Shown here: piece after piece, positions 1 through 10,800 of the stretch | Numbering within the stretch: the first letter of the stretch is position 1 | Layout: each line of letters begins with the position of its first letter | NCBI GenBank assembly: GCA_002682825.1 | Contig: NOKP01000010.1 | Span: 496,001 to 560,000 of the forward strand | Length of the DNA stretch: 64,000 nt | Source: Neonectria sp. B-13 | Lineage: Eukaryota > Ascomycota > Sordariomycetes > Hypocreales > Nectriaceae | Reading direction: 5' to 3' | The notes under the pieces: generated by a model | What the model saw: only the letters and a program-made list of their open reading frames with translations | Told to the model about the DNA's origin: nothing | Database searches by the model: none | Program-made: the position numbers and the translations under genes

Positions 1-956
1 CGTGGACGCGCGTCCAAGTTGTACGGCGGCACCCAGGCGACGGCGTGGCCAAACTGCGTGTAGGTGCACACCCACTCGGCTGCGACGCTGCGGCGCGTGT
101 GGCCTCGCAGTGGGAACGCGTCCAGCGCCACGTACCGCCCGCCCGCCGATCCCAGCGCCTCGTAGCAGATGCTCATCGACGCCGTGTCGGTGATGCAGTC
201 CAGCGCCAGCTCCAGCCCGTTGGCCGTGTGCTCGCGCAGGTCCGCTCCGCACGTCGGCGACCGGTAGTCGAACGTGGCCGCCGCTCCCAGGTGCATGGCC
301 CGCGCAGCCGAGCCCGGCGAGCACGTTGTGATGGGCGTGAAGCCCGCGAGCTTCAGCACCTGGATCGCCATTGCGCCGGTTGCCGTGCCTCCGCCGTACA
401 CCAGTGCCATCCGTGTCTTCTGTTGGGGATCGGGGATTGTCTTCGAGTCGGAGATGGTTTGCGTTGACGGCATGGGCACCTGCAAGTACTGGAAGAGCGC
501 CAGCCCAACGGTGGCGAGCGTCGCCCCAATCGTCGCCGCCGTTGAAAAGTCCATGGCCGCGGGCATATGCCAGATGAGGCGTGCGGGAACGGCAACGTAC
601 TCGGCAAAAGCGCCATTGTCGTGACGAAGAGGGTTGTTGCCAAAGACACCGCCGAACACGCGGTCGCCGATGCTAAGGGCCCTCATGTTGTTGTTGGCTC
701 GAAACTCGTCGGAATCTACCTTGGGCCCCAGTGCGACAATGAGGCCCGAGAAGTCGACTCCGCTGGTCGCGCCAGGCGTTGGCGACATGTCCGCTGATTT
801 GCCATCGACATGATTGATAGAGACACAGGCGACTCGGACGAGGACCTCGAACGCTTCGAGAACTGGTAGTGTTGTGGCAGCGGACACATCAACTGTACTA
901 GGCCCAGTGACCTTCACAGCTGCTTGCGTTGCTGGCAGTGGAGTTGCGAGCGCCAT
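1..956 (-). CDS. Trans-acting enoyl reductase (LovC-type), partner of the PKS-NRPS; 3' end cut by window edge
   Basis: A medium-chain dehydrogenase/reductase of the family that works in trans with fungal highly reducing PKS and PKS-NRPS enzymes, reducing the enoyl-ACP intermediate with NADPH. The frame starts at ATG 956-954 (MALATPLPATQ) and stays open for 318 codons to the left edge, so roughly the last 50 residues are outside the window. Visible family marks are VSINHVDGK, SGVDFSG and GDRVFGGVFG in the N-terminal catalytic fold, the cofactor loop VYGGGTATGAMAIQVLKLAG, TTCSPGSAARA, and ALDCITD with GRYVALDAFP after it. There is no intron in the visible part. It is divergent from the PKS-NRPS, with 880 bp between the start codons, the usual arrangement for such pairs. 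A stand-alone quinone-oxidoreductase role is the alternative but less likely given the neighbour. Confidence 0.93.
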   Translation of the reverse strand, partial: MALATPLPATQAAVKVTGPSTVDVSAATTLPVLEAFEVLVRVACVSINHVDGKSADMSPTPGATSGVDFSGLIVALGPKVDSDEFRANNNMRALSIGDRVFGGVFGNNPLRHDNGAFAEYVAVPARLIWHMPAAMDFSTAATIGATLATVGLALFQYLQVPMPSTQTISDSKTIPDPQQKTRMALVYGGGTATGAMAIQVLKLAGFTPITTCSPGSAARAMHLGAAATFDYRSPTCGADLREHTANGLELALDCITDTASMSICYEALGSAGGRYVALDAFPLRGHTRRSVAAEWVCTYTQFGHAVAWVPPYNLDARP

Positions 957-1298
957 TTGAAATTGAGGATCCCAACAAACGAGTTGAACTTCAAGCACAG
1001 TTTACTGATGCACTGGGTAACAGTGGTGATTCGTCCTAGACTGCTCGAAATGTGACTTCCAGGGTTATCAGAGCAGCGACAGTGGATGTGGCCTCGTTGC
1101 GTTTGTTCAAGTAACTCGAACAGTGAGCACCCATCGCTCCACAGCGCGGCCTCCTATAGACTAGCGCACCTAGAAACAACTCTCCGGACCTGTCTTCGCA
1201 AGCTCCCTTGGCCTGGCCCGCTACGACGACGCGATGACGAGAGTCGGGTAATATGGTACACCCCGAAAGGATTCCCCGCGACGCCGAAATCTCCACGG

Positions 1299-1316
1299 CC
1301 CGGGATCCTGCCCGGG
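1299..1316. promoter_or_regulatory. Paired CCCGGG boxes
   Basis: CCCGGG at 1299-1304 and 1311-1316, separated by six bases, in the middle of the divergent promoter. Each is palindromic and contains CGG/CCG half-sites of the type bound by Zn2Cys6 proteins. This is a candidate site only. Confidence 0.3.
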
Positions 1317-1472
1317 TCTCACACGCAATTCGGCGGTGCTGGATCCGGTCTAGCCTGCCGGAGAATTCCTCCCAGGGGGGCTCAGTTTTCGGGTAGGGCT
1401 GACGGTAAAAGCTCACGCCACCCCGGCCGTTGACCGGCATCGTGGACAGGGGTCGAGCAGCAGCCAGCGCTC

Positions 1473-1491
1473 ACTCCGAATCCGTCGGAGT
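1473..1491. promoter_or_regulatory. Perfect inverted repeat ACTCCGA-N5-TCGGAGT, candidate Zn2Cys6 site
   Basis: Seven-base arms 1473-1479 and 1485-1491 match perfectly around a five-base spacer. The arms include CCG and CGG triplets facing each other across seven bases, the form often used by dimeric fungal Zn2Cys6 activators. It lies 346 bp before the PKS-NRPS start. No such regulator gene is present in the window; it could lie beyond the left edge. Confidence 0.4.
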
Positions 1492-1836
1492 ATTGGCTGA
1501 AACTCCAACAGATGGGTGATTACCACCCCTTGCAGATTATGGAATCAGAACTCGAACAGAGTATCGCTCGAAACTCAAACGGAATATTGAGCGAAAAGAA
1601 TGACCCACCCCTCCAGGCTGTACACGGCAACCCGCCGAGAATCATCTATAGATTTCGTGGATTGGAACAAAGATCGTCTGATAACTCAATCAATGTCTCG
1701 TTCAAACTTGAAGACTCGATAGGGCATCTCTCCCAAGTCTGAAACTAGTATTCACAGCGTTTTTTTATTTACATCTTATTGTTTTACTTACTAGTTGTCA
1801 CCTTCGGAGAAGCCCTGTACCACTACCACTACCACA

Positions 1837-4800
1837 ATGTCCCAACAACGATACCCCGAGCCCATTGCTGTCATCGGCTCGGCATGCAGATTCCCAGGCG
1901 CATCCAGCTCGCCCTCCAAGCTGTGGAGTCTGCTCCAGGAACCTCGCGACGTCCTCAAGAAGTTCGACCCAGACCGCCTCAACCTGAAACGATTCCATCA
2001 TACCAACGGTGACACTCACGGTGCGACCGACGTCAACAACAAATCATATCTCCTCGAAGAAAACACCCGACTCTTCGATGCCTCGTTCTTCGGAATCAGC
2101 CCCCTGGAGGCGGCCGGTATGGACCCCCAGCAGCGTCTGTTGCTGGAAACCGTCTACGAGTCGTTTGAGGCGGCTGGCGTGACCCTCGATCAGCTCAAGG
2201 GTTCTTTGACCTCGGTTCATGTTGGCGTCATGACCAACGACTACTCCTTTATCCAGCTCCGTGACCCAGAAACGCTGTCGAAGTACAACGCGACTGGCAC
2301 GGCCAACAGCATCATGTCGAACCGTATTTCATATGTCTTTGACTTGAAAGGTCCATCAGAGACCATCGACACGGCGTGCTCCAGCTCGCTGGTCGCCCTG
2401 CACCACGCTGCTCAGGGCCTGCTCAGCGGCGACTGCGAGACTGCCGTCGTCGCTGGCGTCAACCTCATCTTCGACCCCTCTCCATACATCACAGAGTCCA
2501 AGCTACACATGCTGTCACCCGACTCCCAGTCTCGCATGTGGGACAAGTCTGCAAATGGCTACGCCCGCGGCGAGGGCGCTGCCGCGCTGCTCCTGAAGCC
2601 CCTCAGCCGCGCCCTGAGGGACGGCGATCACATCGAGGGCATTGTCCGAGGCACAGGAGTCAACTCGGACGGCCAGAGCTCTGGCATCACCATGCCTTTT
2701 GCCCCTGCACAGTCGGCGCTCATTCGCCAAACTTATCTCCGTGCTGGCCTCGACCCGATCAAGGACCGGCCTCAGTACTTCGAGTGCCACGGCACCGGAA
2801 CTCCAGTTGGTGACCCCGTGGAAGCGCGAGCCATCAGCGAGTCGTTGTTGGACGGTGAAACATCCTCCGACAACCCCCTCTACGTCGGATCGGTCAAGAC
2901 CGTCATAGGCCATCTGGAAGGCTGCGCGGGTCTTGCAGGCGTCATCAGGGCGATCCTCGCGCTGAAGCACCGCACCATCCCACCTAACCTCCACTTCAAG
3001 GAGCTTAACCCGGCCATTGCCCAGTATTACGGCCCGCTCCAGATCACCACCAAGGCGCTGCCCTGGCCCGAGGTGCCGGCTGGAACTCCCGCTCGAGCGA
3101 GTGTCAACAGTTTCGGATTTGGAGGCACGAATGCGCATGCCATCATTGAAAGCTACGACAATGGCAGCGCATCTAGCAGCATCCAGGCTCAAGACGAGCA
3201 GCCCGAAGAATCCAGTGAAGGTGGTCTGGGCCCCTTGATATTCTCGGCCGCATCTGGATCATCGCTTCTGCGAACTGTCCAAGCCTACTTGGAGCACCTG
3301 AGAGAACATCCCTCTGTCGATCTACAGGACTTGAGCTGGCTGCTTCAGACCAGGCGAACCACCCATCGAGTTCGAACACATTTCTCCGGAGCGTCGCGGG
3401 ATGCTGTCCTGGAAAACATGGCCACTTTCGTCACCACCCATGAGAAGGCTTCGAGTGCTACTATTGGATACCAACCGCAACTCGTCAACCCAAGTGAGGC
3501 TCCCGGTGTTCTCGGCATCTTTACTGGCCAAGGTGCGCAGTGGCCTGCTATGGGACGAGAGTTGATTCAAAAGTCACCTCTCTTCCGCAAGACCATCGAA
3601 GAATGCGAGGCCATTTTGAACGCTTTGCCGGAAGGCGATGTTCCGGAATGGTCCCTGATGCAGGAACTGACGGCGGATGCGTCCTCCTCGCGACTGTCCG
3701 AGGCGATGATTTCCCAGCCTTTGTGCACAGCCGTGCAGCTTGGCTTGGTCAATCTCCTCACTGCTGCCGGTATCTCCTTTGATGCCGTCGTGGGCCACTC
3801 TTCTGGTGAGATTGCTGCTACGTATGCGTCTGGCATCATCACTATCAAAGGTGCGATGCAGATCGCATACTACCGAGGTTTCCATGCCAAGCTGGCAACT
3901 GGCCCTGACGGCGAGCGAGGAGGCATGCTGGCAGCAGGCCTCTCGTTTGAGAAGGCCACACAGTTTTGCTCCCGCCCCGAGTTCCAGGGTCGCATCCAAG
4001 TGGCGGCCAGCAACGCCCCCCAGAGCGTGACTCTCTCCGGAGACATCAACGCAATCAAGGAAGCAAAGGAACAGCTCGACGCGGATAATATCTTCGCGCG
4101 CCAGCTGAAGGTGGACACCGCGTACCATTCGCACCACATGCAGCCATGTGCCGGGCCATATCTTCAGTCGCTGCTGGCCTGCGATATCGAACTCCAGGCC
4201 CCCAAGCCGGGCAGCTGCGTCTGGAACTCGAGCGTGCGTGGCGACGCAGAGCTTCTGAAGCGCGATTTGAGTTCTCTCAAGGGAACTTACTGGGTGGCAA
4301 ACATGGTCCAAACCGTGCTCTTCTCCCAGGCCATCGAGTCGTCCATCTGGCATGGTGGTCCCTTTGACTTGGCCATCGAAGTTGGCCCTCACCCCGCACT
4401 CAAGGGCCCTGTTGAGCAGACTCTGAAAGCAGCTTACGGCTCAGTTCCCATGTACACAGGGGCGCTGAAGCGCAACGGCAGTGATGTCGAGGCCTTTTCG
4501 GCGGCCCTGGGTGTTACATGGGCACAGCTTGGCCCGTCGTTTGTTGACTTTTCCGGCTTCCGGGAGGCATTCTACGAGTCTCAGGCGCCGGCTCCCAAGG
4601 TGATCAAGGATCTGCCCACGTACTCCTGGGACCACGAGAAGGACTACTGGCGCGAGTCCCGTATCTCGCGGAGGTACCGCACCGGCAAGGACGTCGGCCA
4701 CGAGCTGCTGGGACGTCGCACGCCGGATGACAACGACCACGAGCTCCGCTGGCGCAACGTTCTCAAGCTGAGCGAGATGCCATGGGTCCGCGGACACGAG

Positions 4801-7800
4801 GTGCTGGATGAAGTACTTCTGCCAGGTGCCGCCTATGTGTCTATTGCCGTCGAGGCCGGCAAGCATCTGGCGACCTCTACTGGGAAGTCGGTTCGCCTCA
4901 TTGACGTTGAGAACGTGGAAATTCTCCGTCCCGTGGTCGTGCCTGACAACCAAGAGGGTGTTGAGACGCTATTCACTGCGCACATTCTCAGCAGTTCTCC
5001 ATCTGACGGTGTGTTGAGGGCCCGGTTCTCGTACTACATCTGCAACGATCAGTCCAGTGGATCAATGGTTCACACCTGCAGTGGTGATCTTGTTGTTCAT
5101 CTTGGAGTGGACTCTGAGTCTGGGGACTTGCTACCACCGAGAGATGCAGTGCCCCCGAACCTGGTGAACATCGACGGCGAGCGAGTCTACAAGATGTTTG
5201 AGGGCATCGACCTCAAATACTCTGGAGTTTTCCGAAGCATCGCCGATAGTAAGCGATGCCTCAACTATGCCACTGCAACCGGTGTATGGCCCGAGGGTTC
5301 GTTGAGCAACGATTATGGCGTTCATCCCGCGATGCTCGACGTTGCTTTCCAGACACTGTTCATCGCCCGCGCGCACCCGGCCAGTCGCCAGATTACATCG
5401 GCCTTGCTGCCGTCACATATCGACCGAGTCCGAGTTAGCCCATCGGTGCAAATCTTGCAGCCTGAGGGCGGAGGCGACATCAAAGCCGCCTTCGAATCGT
5501 GGGTTGTTGGCCAGACAGCCACTTCACTCACAGGAGACCTCAACGTGTATGACGCCGAGACCGGAAAGACGTTCCTGCAGGTTGAGGGCCTTGCTACGAA
5601 CATGGTCGGCGAGCAAGACGCCTCCCACGACCAGCCGATCTTCTCCAAGACGGTCTGGGGGCGGTATGACTCTGTCGGACTGGCTGATCCTGTGCGCGAC
5701 GCCGTTAAGGATGCCGAGGCCACGCGTCTTGCCGAAGATATTGAGCGTGTTGCCTTGTTCTACATCAAGCGCATTGTGAACCAGATTGGCGCCGATGAAA
5801 GGGCGGGATTCCAGTGGTATCACCAGCGCATGTTCGGAGCCTTTGAGAAGCACCTGGCGACCATCAAGAACGATGAGCATCCCGTGTTGCCGAGCAACTG
5901 GCTTGCCGACGAGCCGTCTGTGCTAGAAGATATCAGCAATGCGCACCCTGACTCGATCGATTTGCAGCTTCTTCATGCTGTGGGCGAGAACCTGGCGGAT
6001 GTCGTCAGAGGCGACACCCAGTTGCTGGAAGTCATGCAGGAGGATGACATGCTGGACCGCTTCTACATGGACAACTGCGCGTCAGCCCCCATCAACCAGA
6101 GCATCGCCGATGTGTTGCAGCAGATTACTTTCAAGTTCCCGCGCTGCAACATCTTGGAGATCGGTGCCGGAACCGGTGGCACGGTAAGTCCTACTCGGAA
6201 TGACTGTTTTGATTGACTCAATACTGACTTGACATAGACGTGGAGTGTTCTCAACTCGATCAACAACGCGTATGACTCGTACACCTACACCGACATCTCG
6301 TCTGGCTTCTTCCCCAATGCTGCCGAGAAGTTCTCCGACTTTTCCAACAAAATGGCCTTCAAGATCCTCGATGTCGAGAAAGACCCCACAACCCAGGGCT
6401 TTGTCGAAGAGTCTTACGACGTGATCATCGCGGCTAACGTGCTCCATGCCACTCGATCCCTGGAGACGACGCTGCGCAACGTGAGGTCTCTCCTCAAGCC
6501 AGGTGGTTTCCTGGTTCTGATGGAGGTGACGGGCATGCAGAGTGTCCGTGTGACCTTCATCCTGGGCGGTCTTCCTGGATGGTGGCTTGGTGCGGATGAT
6601 GGACGTCCCCTCGGCCCTGGCGTATCTGTCGTGGACTGGGATGTACTCTTCGACAAGACGGGATTCTCAGGAGCCGACACCGTCATGCACGATCTGGAAG
6701 ATGATACCAAGCACTGTAACTCGCTGATTGTCACTCAGGCTGTTGATGATGCCTTCTTGCGCATGCGCGAGCCGCTGTCCTTCATGGCCGAGCTGCCTCC
6801 TCTCACCGAGCCGCTGCTGGTCATCGGTGGGAAGAAGCTCACTACGACTAAAATGATGAGCGAGATCCAAAAGCTTCTTCCGAGGTCGTGGAAGCGTCAC
6901 ATCCAGACCGTCAGCAGCATTGATGAAATTGACACGGCTAAGTTGATCCCGAGGATGGATGTGATCTGCCTCCAGGAGGCTGACGAACCGTTATTCGCTA
7001 CTCCCATGACTGCGAAGCGAATCGCCCTTCTGAAGAGTCTCCTCATGAGCGCAAGGAACATGCTTTGGGTGACTGGCGCGGGCAAGTCTCACACTCCGCG
7101 AACCAGCATCTTCCTCGGTATCGCGCGCATTGTTCCTTCGGAGCTGCCGCAGCTGAACCTGCAGATGCTCGGCCTCGAGTCTGGGGCATCGCATTCGGTT
7201 GCAGCCAGAAACTGTGTCGAGGCATTCCTACGCCTGAGGGCAACAGAGGAAGGCAACGGCCGTCATATGCTGTGGTCTCAGGAGCCCGAGATGGAGATCC
7301 TCGCCGACGGCCAGACCATGGTCCCGCGAGTGATGCCAAACAAGCCCCTGAACGAGTTGTACAATGCGTCCAGGCGTGCCGTTACGAAGACCATCGACGC
7401 TACGGATGTTCCGGTTCGGGCTGTTGCAGGACCCGGCAAGATGACGCTTCAAGCTGCAGAGCTTCAAGATGCATCTGCCCAGCGTGCTCGCGTCCAGGTC
7501 AAGTACGCCCTGCACATTCCCTCCATGAACGGGAAACGGGTCTATCTTGTCTGTGGGCATCGCCAAGGATCCGAGTCTGCCACCCCGGTCATGGCTATTT
7601 CCGAGTCCAACGGCACTATTGTCGAAGTGGACCTCGAGCGTCTCATCACCATTGATGAGGATGGATGCACGCCTGGTGTTCTTGCTGCCACGGCCAACCA
7701 TCTGCTTGTGCGAGCCATCGCCATCCTAGCATCCGGAGCCCGCAAAGTACTCTTGTACCAGGCGGAGGAATCTTTGGCAGCAATGGTTGCCACGGAGATT

Positions 7801-10800
7801 GCAGCTCAGGGAGGCGAAGCCCACTTTGCTTCTTCAAGCCCAGATGCCCCTGACTCCTGGATCAAGATACATGTCAACTCATCGAAGCGCGCTCTATCCA
7901 GGGTTGTGCCTCGTGATGTTCAGCTTTATGTCGACTGCTCGGGCTATTCGCAGTCTGCCGTCTCAAGTGTCTCATCTGCCTCGGACACTCTCCGCGCTTG
8001 TGTCCCGGCGGATTGCGTAGCTCAGCAACTCGGTGGCGGTCTTCTGCAAGAAGCGTTCCAGAGAATGGACGCGGGAGGGCCGACCCTGTTTAAGGATTCA
8101 TACGCCAAAGCGAAGAGCTCGTTCAGCGAGAACCAGGAGCAAATCTTGGATTGCGACCTGGTCAAGGCTGCTGATCTTGCGGGTGCGGATGCATCATCGC
8201 TCACGCGCAAGAGATACGTGACCGACTGGCAAGAAAAGGAGTCTCTTACTTTGACGATCCAGCCTCTCGATTTGCAGGGAATATTCAAGCCTGACAAGAC
8301 CTATTTCATGGTTGGTATGGCAGGTGGCTTGGGTCTCTCAATTTGCCAGTGGATGATCCGTAACGGCGCAAAGCACTTGGTCATCACGAGCCGCAACCCG
8401 AAGATTGACGACAGCTTGCTCGAGGATGCGCGCCGTGCGAACGCGAAGCTTCACGTCATGACCATGGACGTGTCCAAGAGAGACTCGGTTGAGAAAGTCG
8501 TCCGGCTGGTCCAGGACACCCTGCCTCCCATCGCGGGTGTTTGCAACGCTGCTATGGTGCTGTCGGACAAGCTCTTCATCGACATGGACGTTGACCAGCT
8601 CAACAACACGCTCGCGGCCAAGGTATACGGTACGGAGCACCTCGACTCCGTGTTCGACGACATGCCGCTGGACTTCTTCGTTCTGCTCTCATCCGTCGCG
8701 ACCGTCATCGGCAACATTGGACAGGCTAACTACCACGCCGCCAACCTCTTCATGACCAGTCTCATTGCCCAGCGTCGCGCGAGAGGCCTCACCGGATCCG
8801 TTGTTCACGTTGGCTATATCTCCGATGTGGGCTACGTGACGCGCCAGGATCGAGATCGCCAGCTCGACCAGCATTTCCGCAACGTCCGCTTGATGCCTCT
8901 GTCTGAGACGGATGTGCACCATGCGTTTGCCGAAGCCATCAGGGGTGGAAAGCCAGGCAGTGTCTCTGGCGCCCACGATATCATCATGGGTCTCGAGACC
9001 TTCAAGGAGCCCCTGGCGCCCGAGAAGCAGCCGCTTTGGCTGGCCAACCCGCGTTTCGCCCACTTTATGCCGCCTACGATGCTACAGACACAACAGCAGC
9101 ATCGTGGCTCAGGTAGCGCTGACAATGTTCGGAAGCAGGTTGAGGAGGCAGAGACTGAGGATGAGGCTGTTGCGGCTGTCGTGAAGGCCTTCTGCAGCAA
9201 GCTGGAGTCTATTCTGCAGCTCCAGGAGGACAGCGTCAATATTCAGCGGGCCATTATCGATCTGGGTATTGACTCGCTGGTTGCCGTCGAGATCCGGACC
9301 TGGTTCCTGAAGGAGCTCGGCGCCGAGGTCGCGGTGGTGAAGATCCTCGGAGGCGACACCGTGATCCAAGTTTGCACGTGGGCAACGAAGAAGGTCATGG
9401 CCATCAACATGAAGAAGAAGGAGGCGGCACAGCTAGATGAGGCAGCAGCTGAGAAGACGGCTACGGCCGCCACTCCTGCTCCTGATGCTGCCCCTGCTTC
9501 CGCTGCTCCCACCAAGACCGCATCTCTCACGGTTCCGGTGGAAAACACCAGCCGGACACCCGAGTCCAACAGCGCCAGTGTTTCCGACGTCGATGACTCA
9601 GAGAGCTCGGGTGCTGTCAGCAAACTTGGTACTTCCATCAGCGGTAGTTCATACGAAAAGATCGAGTTCGGCGATGCGGATGCCAGATCGGAGAGCACAG
9701 GCTCTTCTGGGATGGCGGACTCTGACGATTCAAGCAACAGGCCCGAGACCATTCGAGAGGAGATCATGTCGCAAGCCCAATCTCGCATCTGGTTTCTGTC
9801 AAAGCATCTGGAAGACCCGGCGGCGTTCAACATGACGTTCCACTACCGGGCTCAGGGGCCTCTCAGCATGGCTCGGCTACGACACGCTCTGCAAGTGACG
9901 ACGCACCATCACGAGTGTCTGCGAATGCGCTTCTACCCTCGTCTTGGAGATGGTCAGCCAATGCAGGGCGTCATGGGATCGTCCCTGTACGAGCTCGAAC
10001 ATATTCCCGATGCCAATGATAGTGATGTGAAGAACGAACTTGCTCGATTCAAGACACGCGTGTGGGATCTCGAGAACGGAAAGACGTTCGGAGTGACCGT
10101 TCTCAGCCACAGTGCAGAGGAGCACGACATTATCTACGGGTACCATCATCTCGTGATGGATGTCGTGGGCTGGCACGTCTTCGTCCACGACCTGGACAAG
10201 GCTTACAAGATGCAGTCGCTGGACAAGAGTGCTGGCTCCTATTTCGACTACACCTCGCTGCAGCTGGAGCAAGAAAAGGCTGGAGTTCTCGAAGAGGACC
10301 TCAAATACTGGCAGGCCGAGTTTACGACCACCCCTGAGACGCTTCCGCTACTACCCATGGCCCATACCATCGTTCGACCCGCCGAACCGGGCAACGAGAG
10401 CCACCACGAGTATCAAGAGCTCACCTCGGGGCAGTTTACAGCGCTCAAGGAGACATGCCAGCGTCTTCGCATTAGTCCTTTCCACTTCCACGTCGCCGTT
10501 ATGCAAGTCTTGCTCGCTCGCTACGCCAACACGGAAGACGTCTGTATCGGCATTGTCGACGCCAACCGCAACGACGCTCGTTTCGCCCAGACGGTCGGCT
10601 GCTTCATCAACATGCTCCCCGTCCGCTCGCACGTGTCCAGCCACGACAGCTTCGCCAACGTAGCGCGAGCAGCCTCCAAGAAGGCCCTTGCCGCATTTGC
10701 CCATTCTGCAGTGCCCTTCGACATGATTCTCGACAAGGTCAAGGCTCCTCGCTCGTCGGCGAGCACGCCCCTGTTCCAAGCCGCGGTCAACTACCGCACG

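Larger units (their letters stand above)
1044..1572. repeat. Four CTCGAA copies, two inside an 11-bp direct repeat AACTCGAACAG
   Basis: CTCGAA occurs at 1044-1049, 1115-1120, 1551-1556 and 1567-1572. The second and third copies are part of an identical 11-mer AACTCGAACAG (1113-1123 and 1549-1559), one near each gene start. The spacing suggests a shared regulator site for the cluster, but no known factor is assigned. Confidence 0.5.
957..1836. promoter_or_regulatory. Divergent promoter region between enoyl reductase and PKS-NRPS
   Basis: This 880-bp region holds only short, unconvincing frames on both strands and should contain the promoters of both flanking genes. It carries a perfect inverted repeat (1473-1491), an 11-bp direct repeat plus extra CTCGAA copies (1044-1572), and a pair of CCCGGG boxes (1299-1316), each listed separately. 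A T-rich tract (about 1761-1790) lies just upstream of the PKS-NRPS start. No TATA box is certain. Confidence 0.6.

Noticed and set aside
6184..6237. Apparent frame break in the PKS-NRPS after GAGTGGTV
   Set aside because: It is a 54-bp intron with GTAAGT, a CTGAC branch-type site and TAG; removing it restores the methyltransferase motif and the frame.
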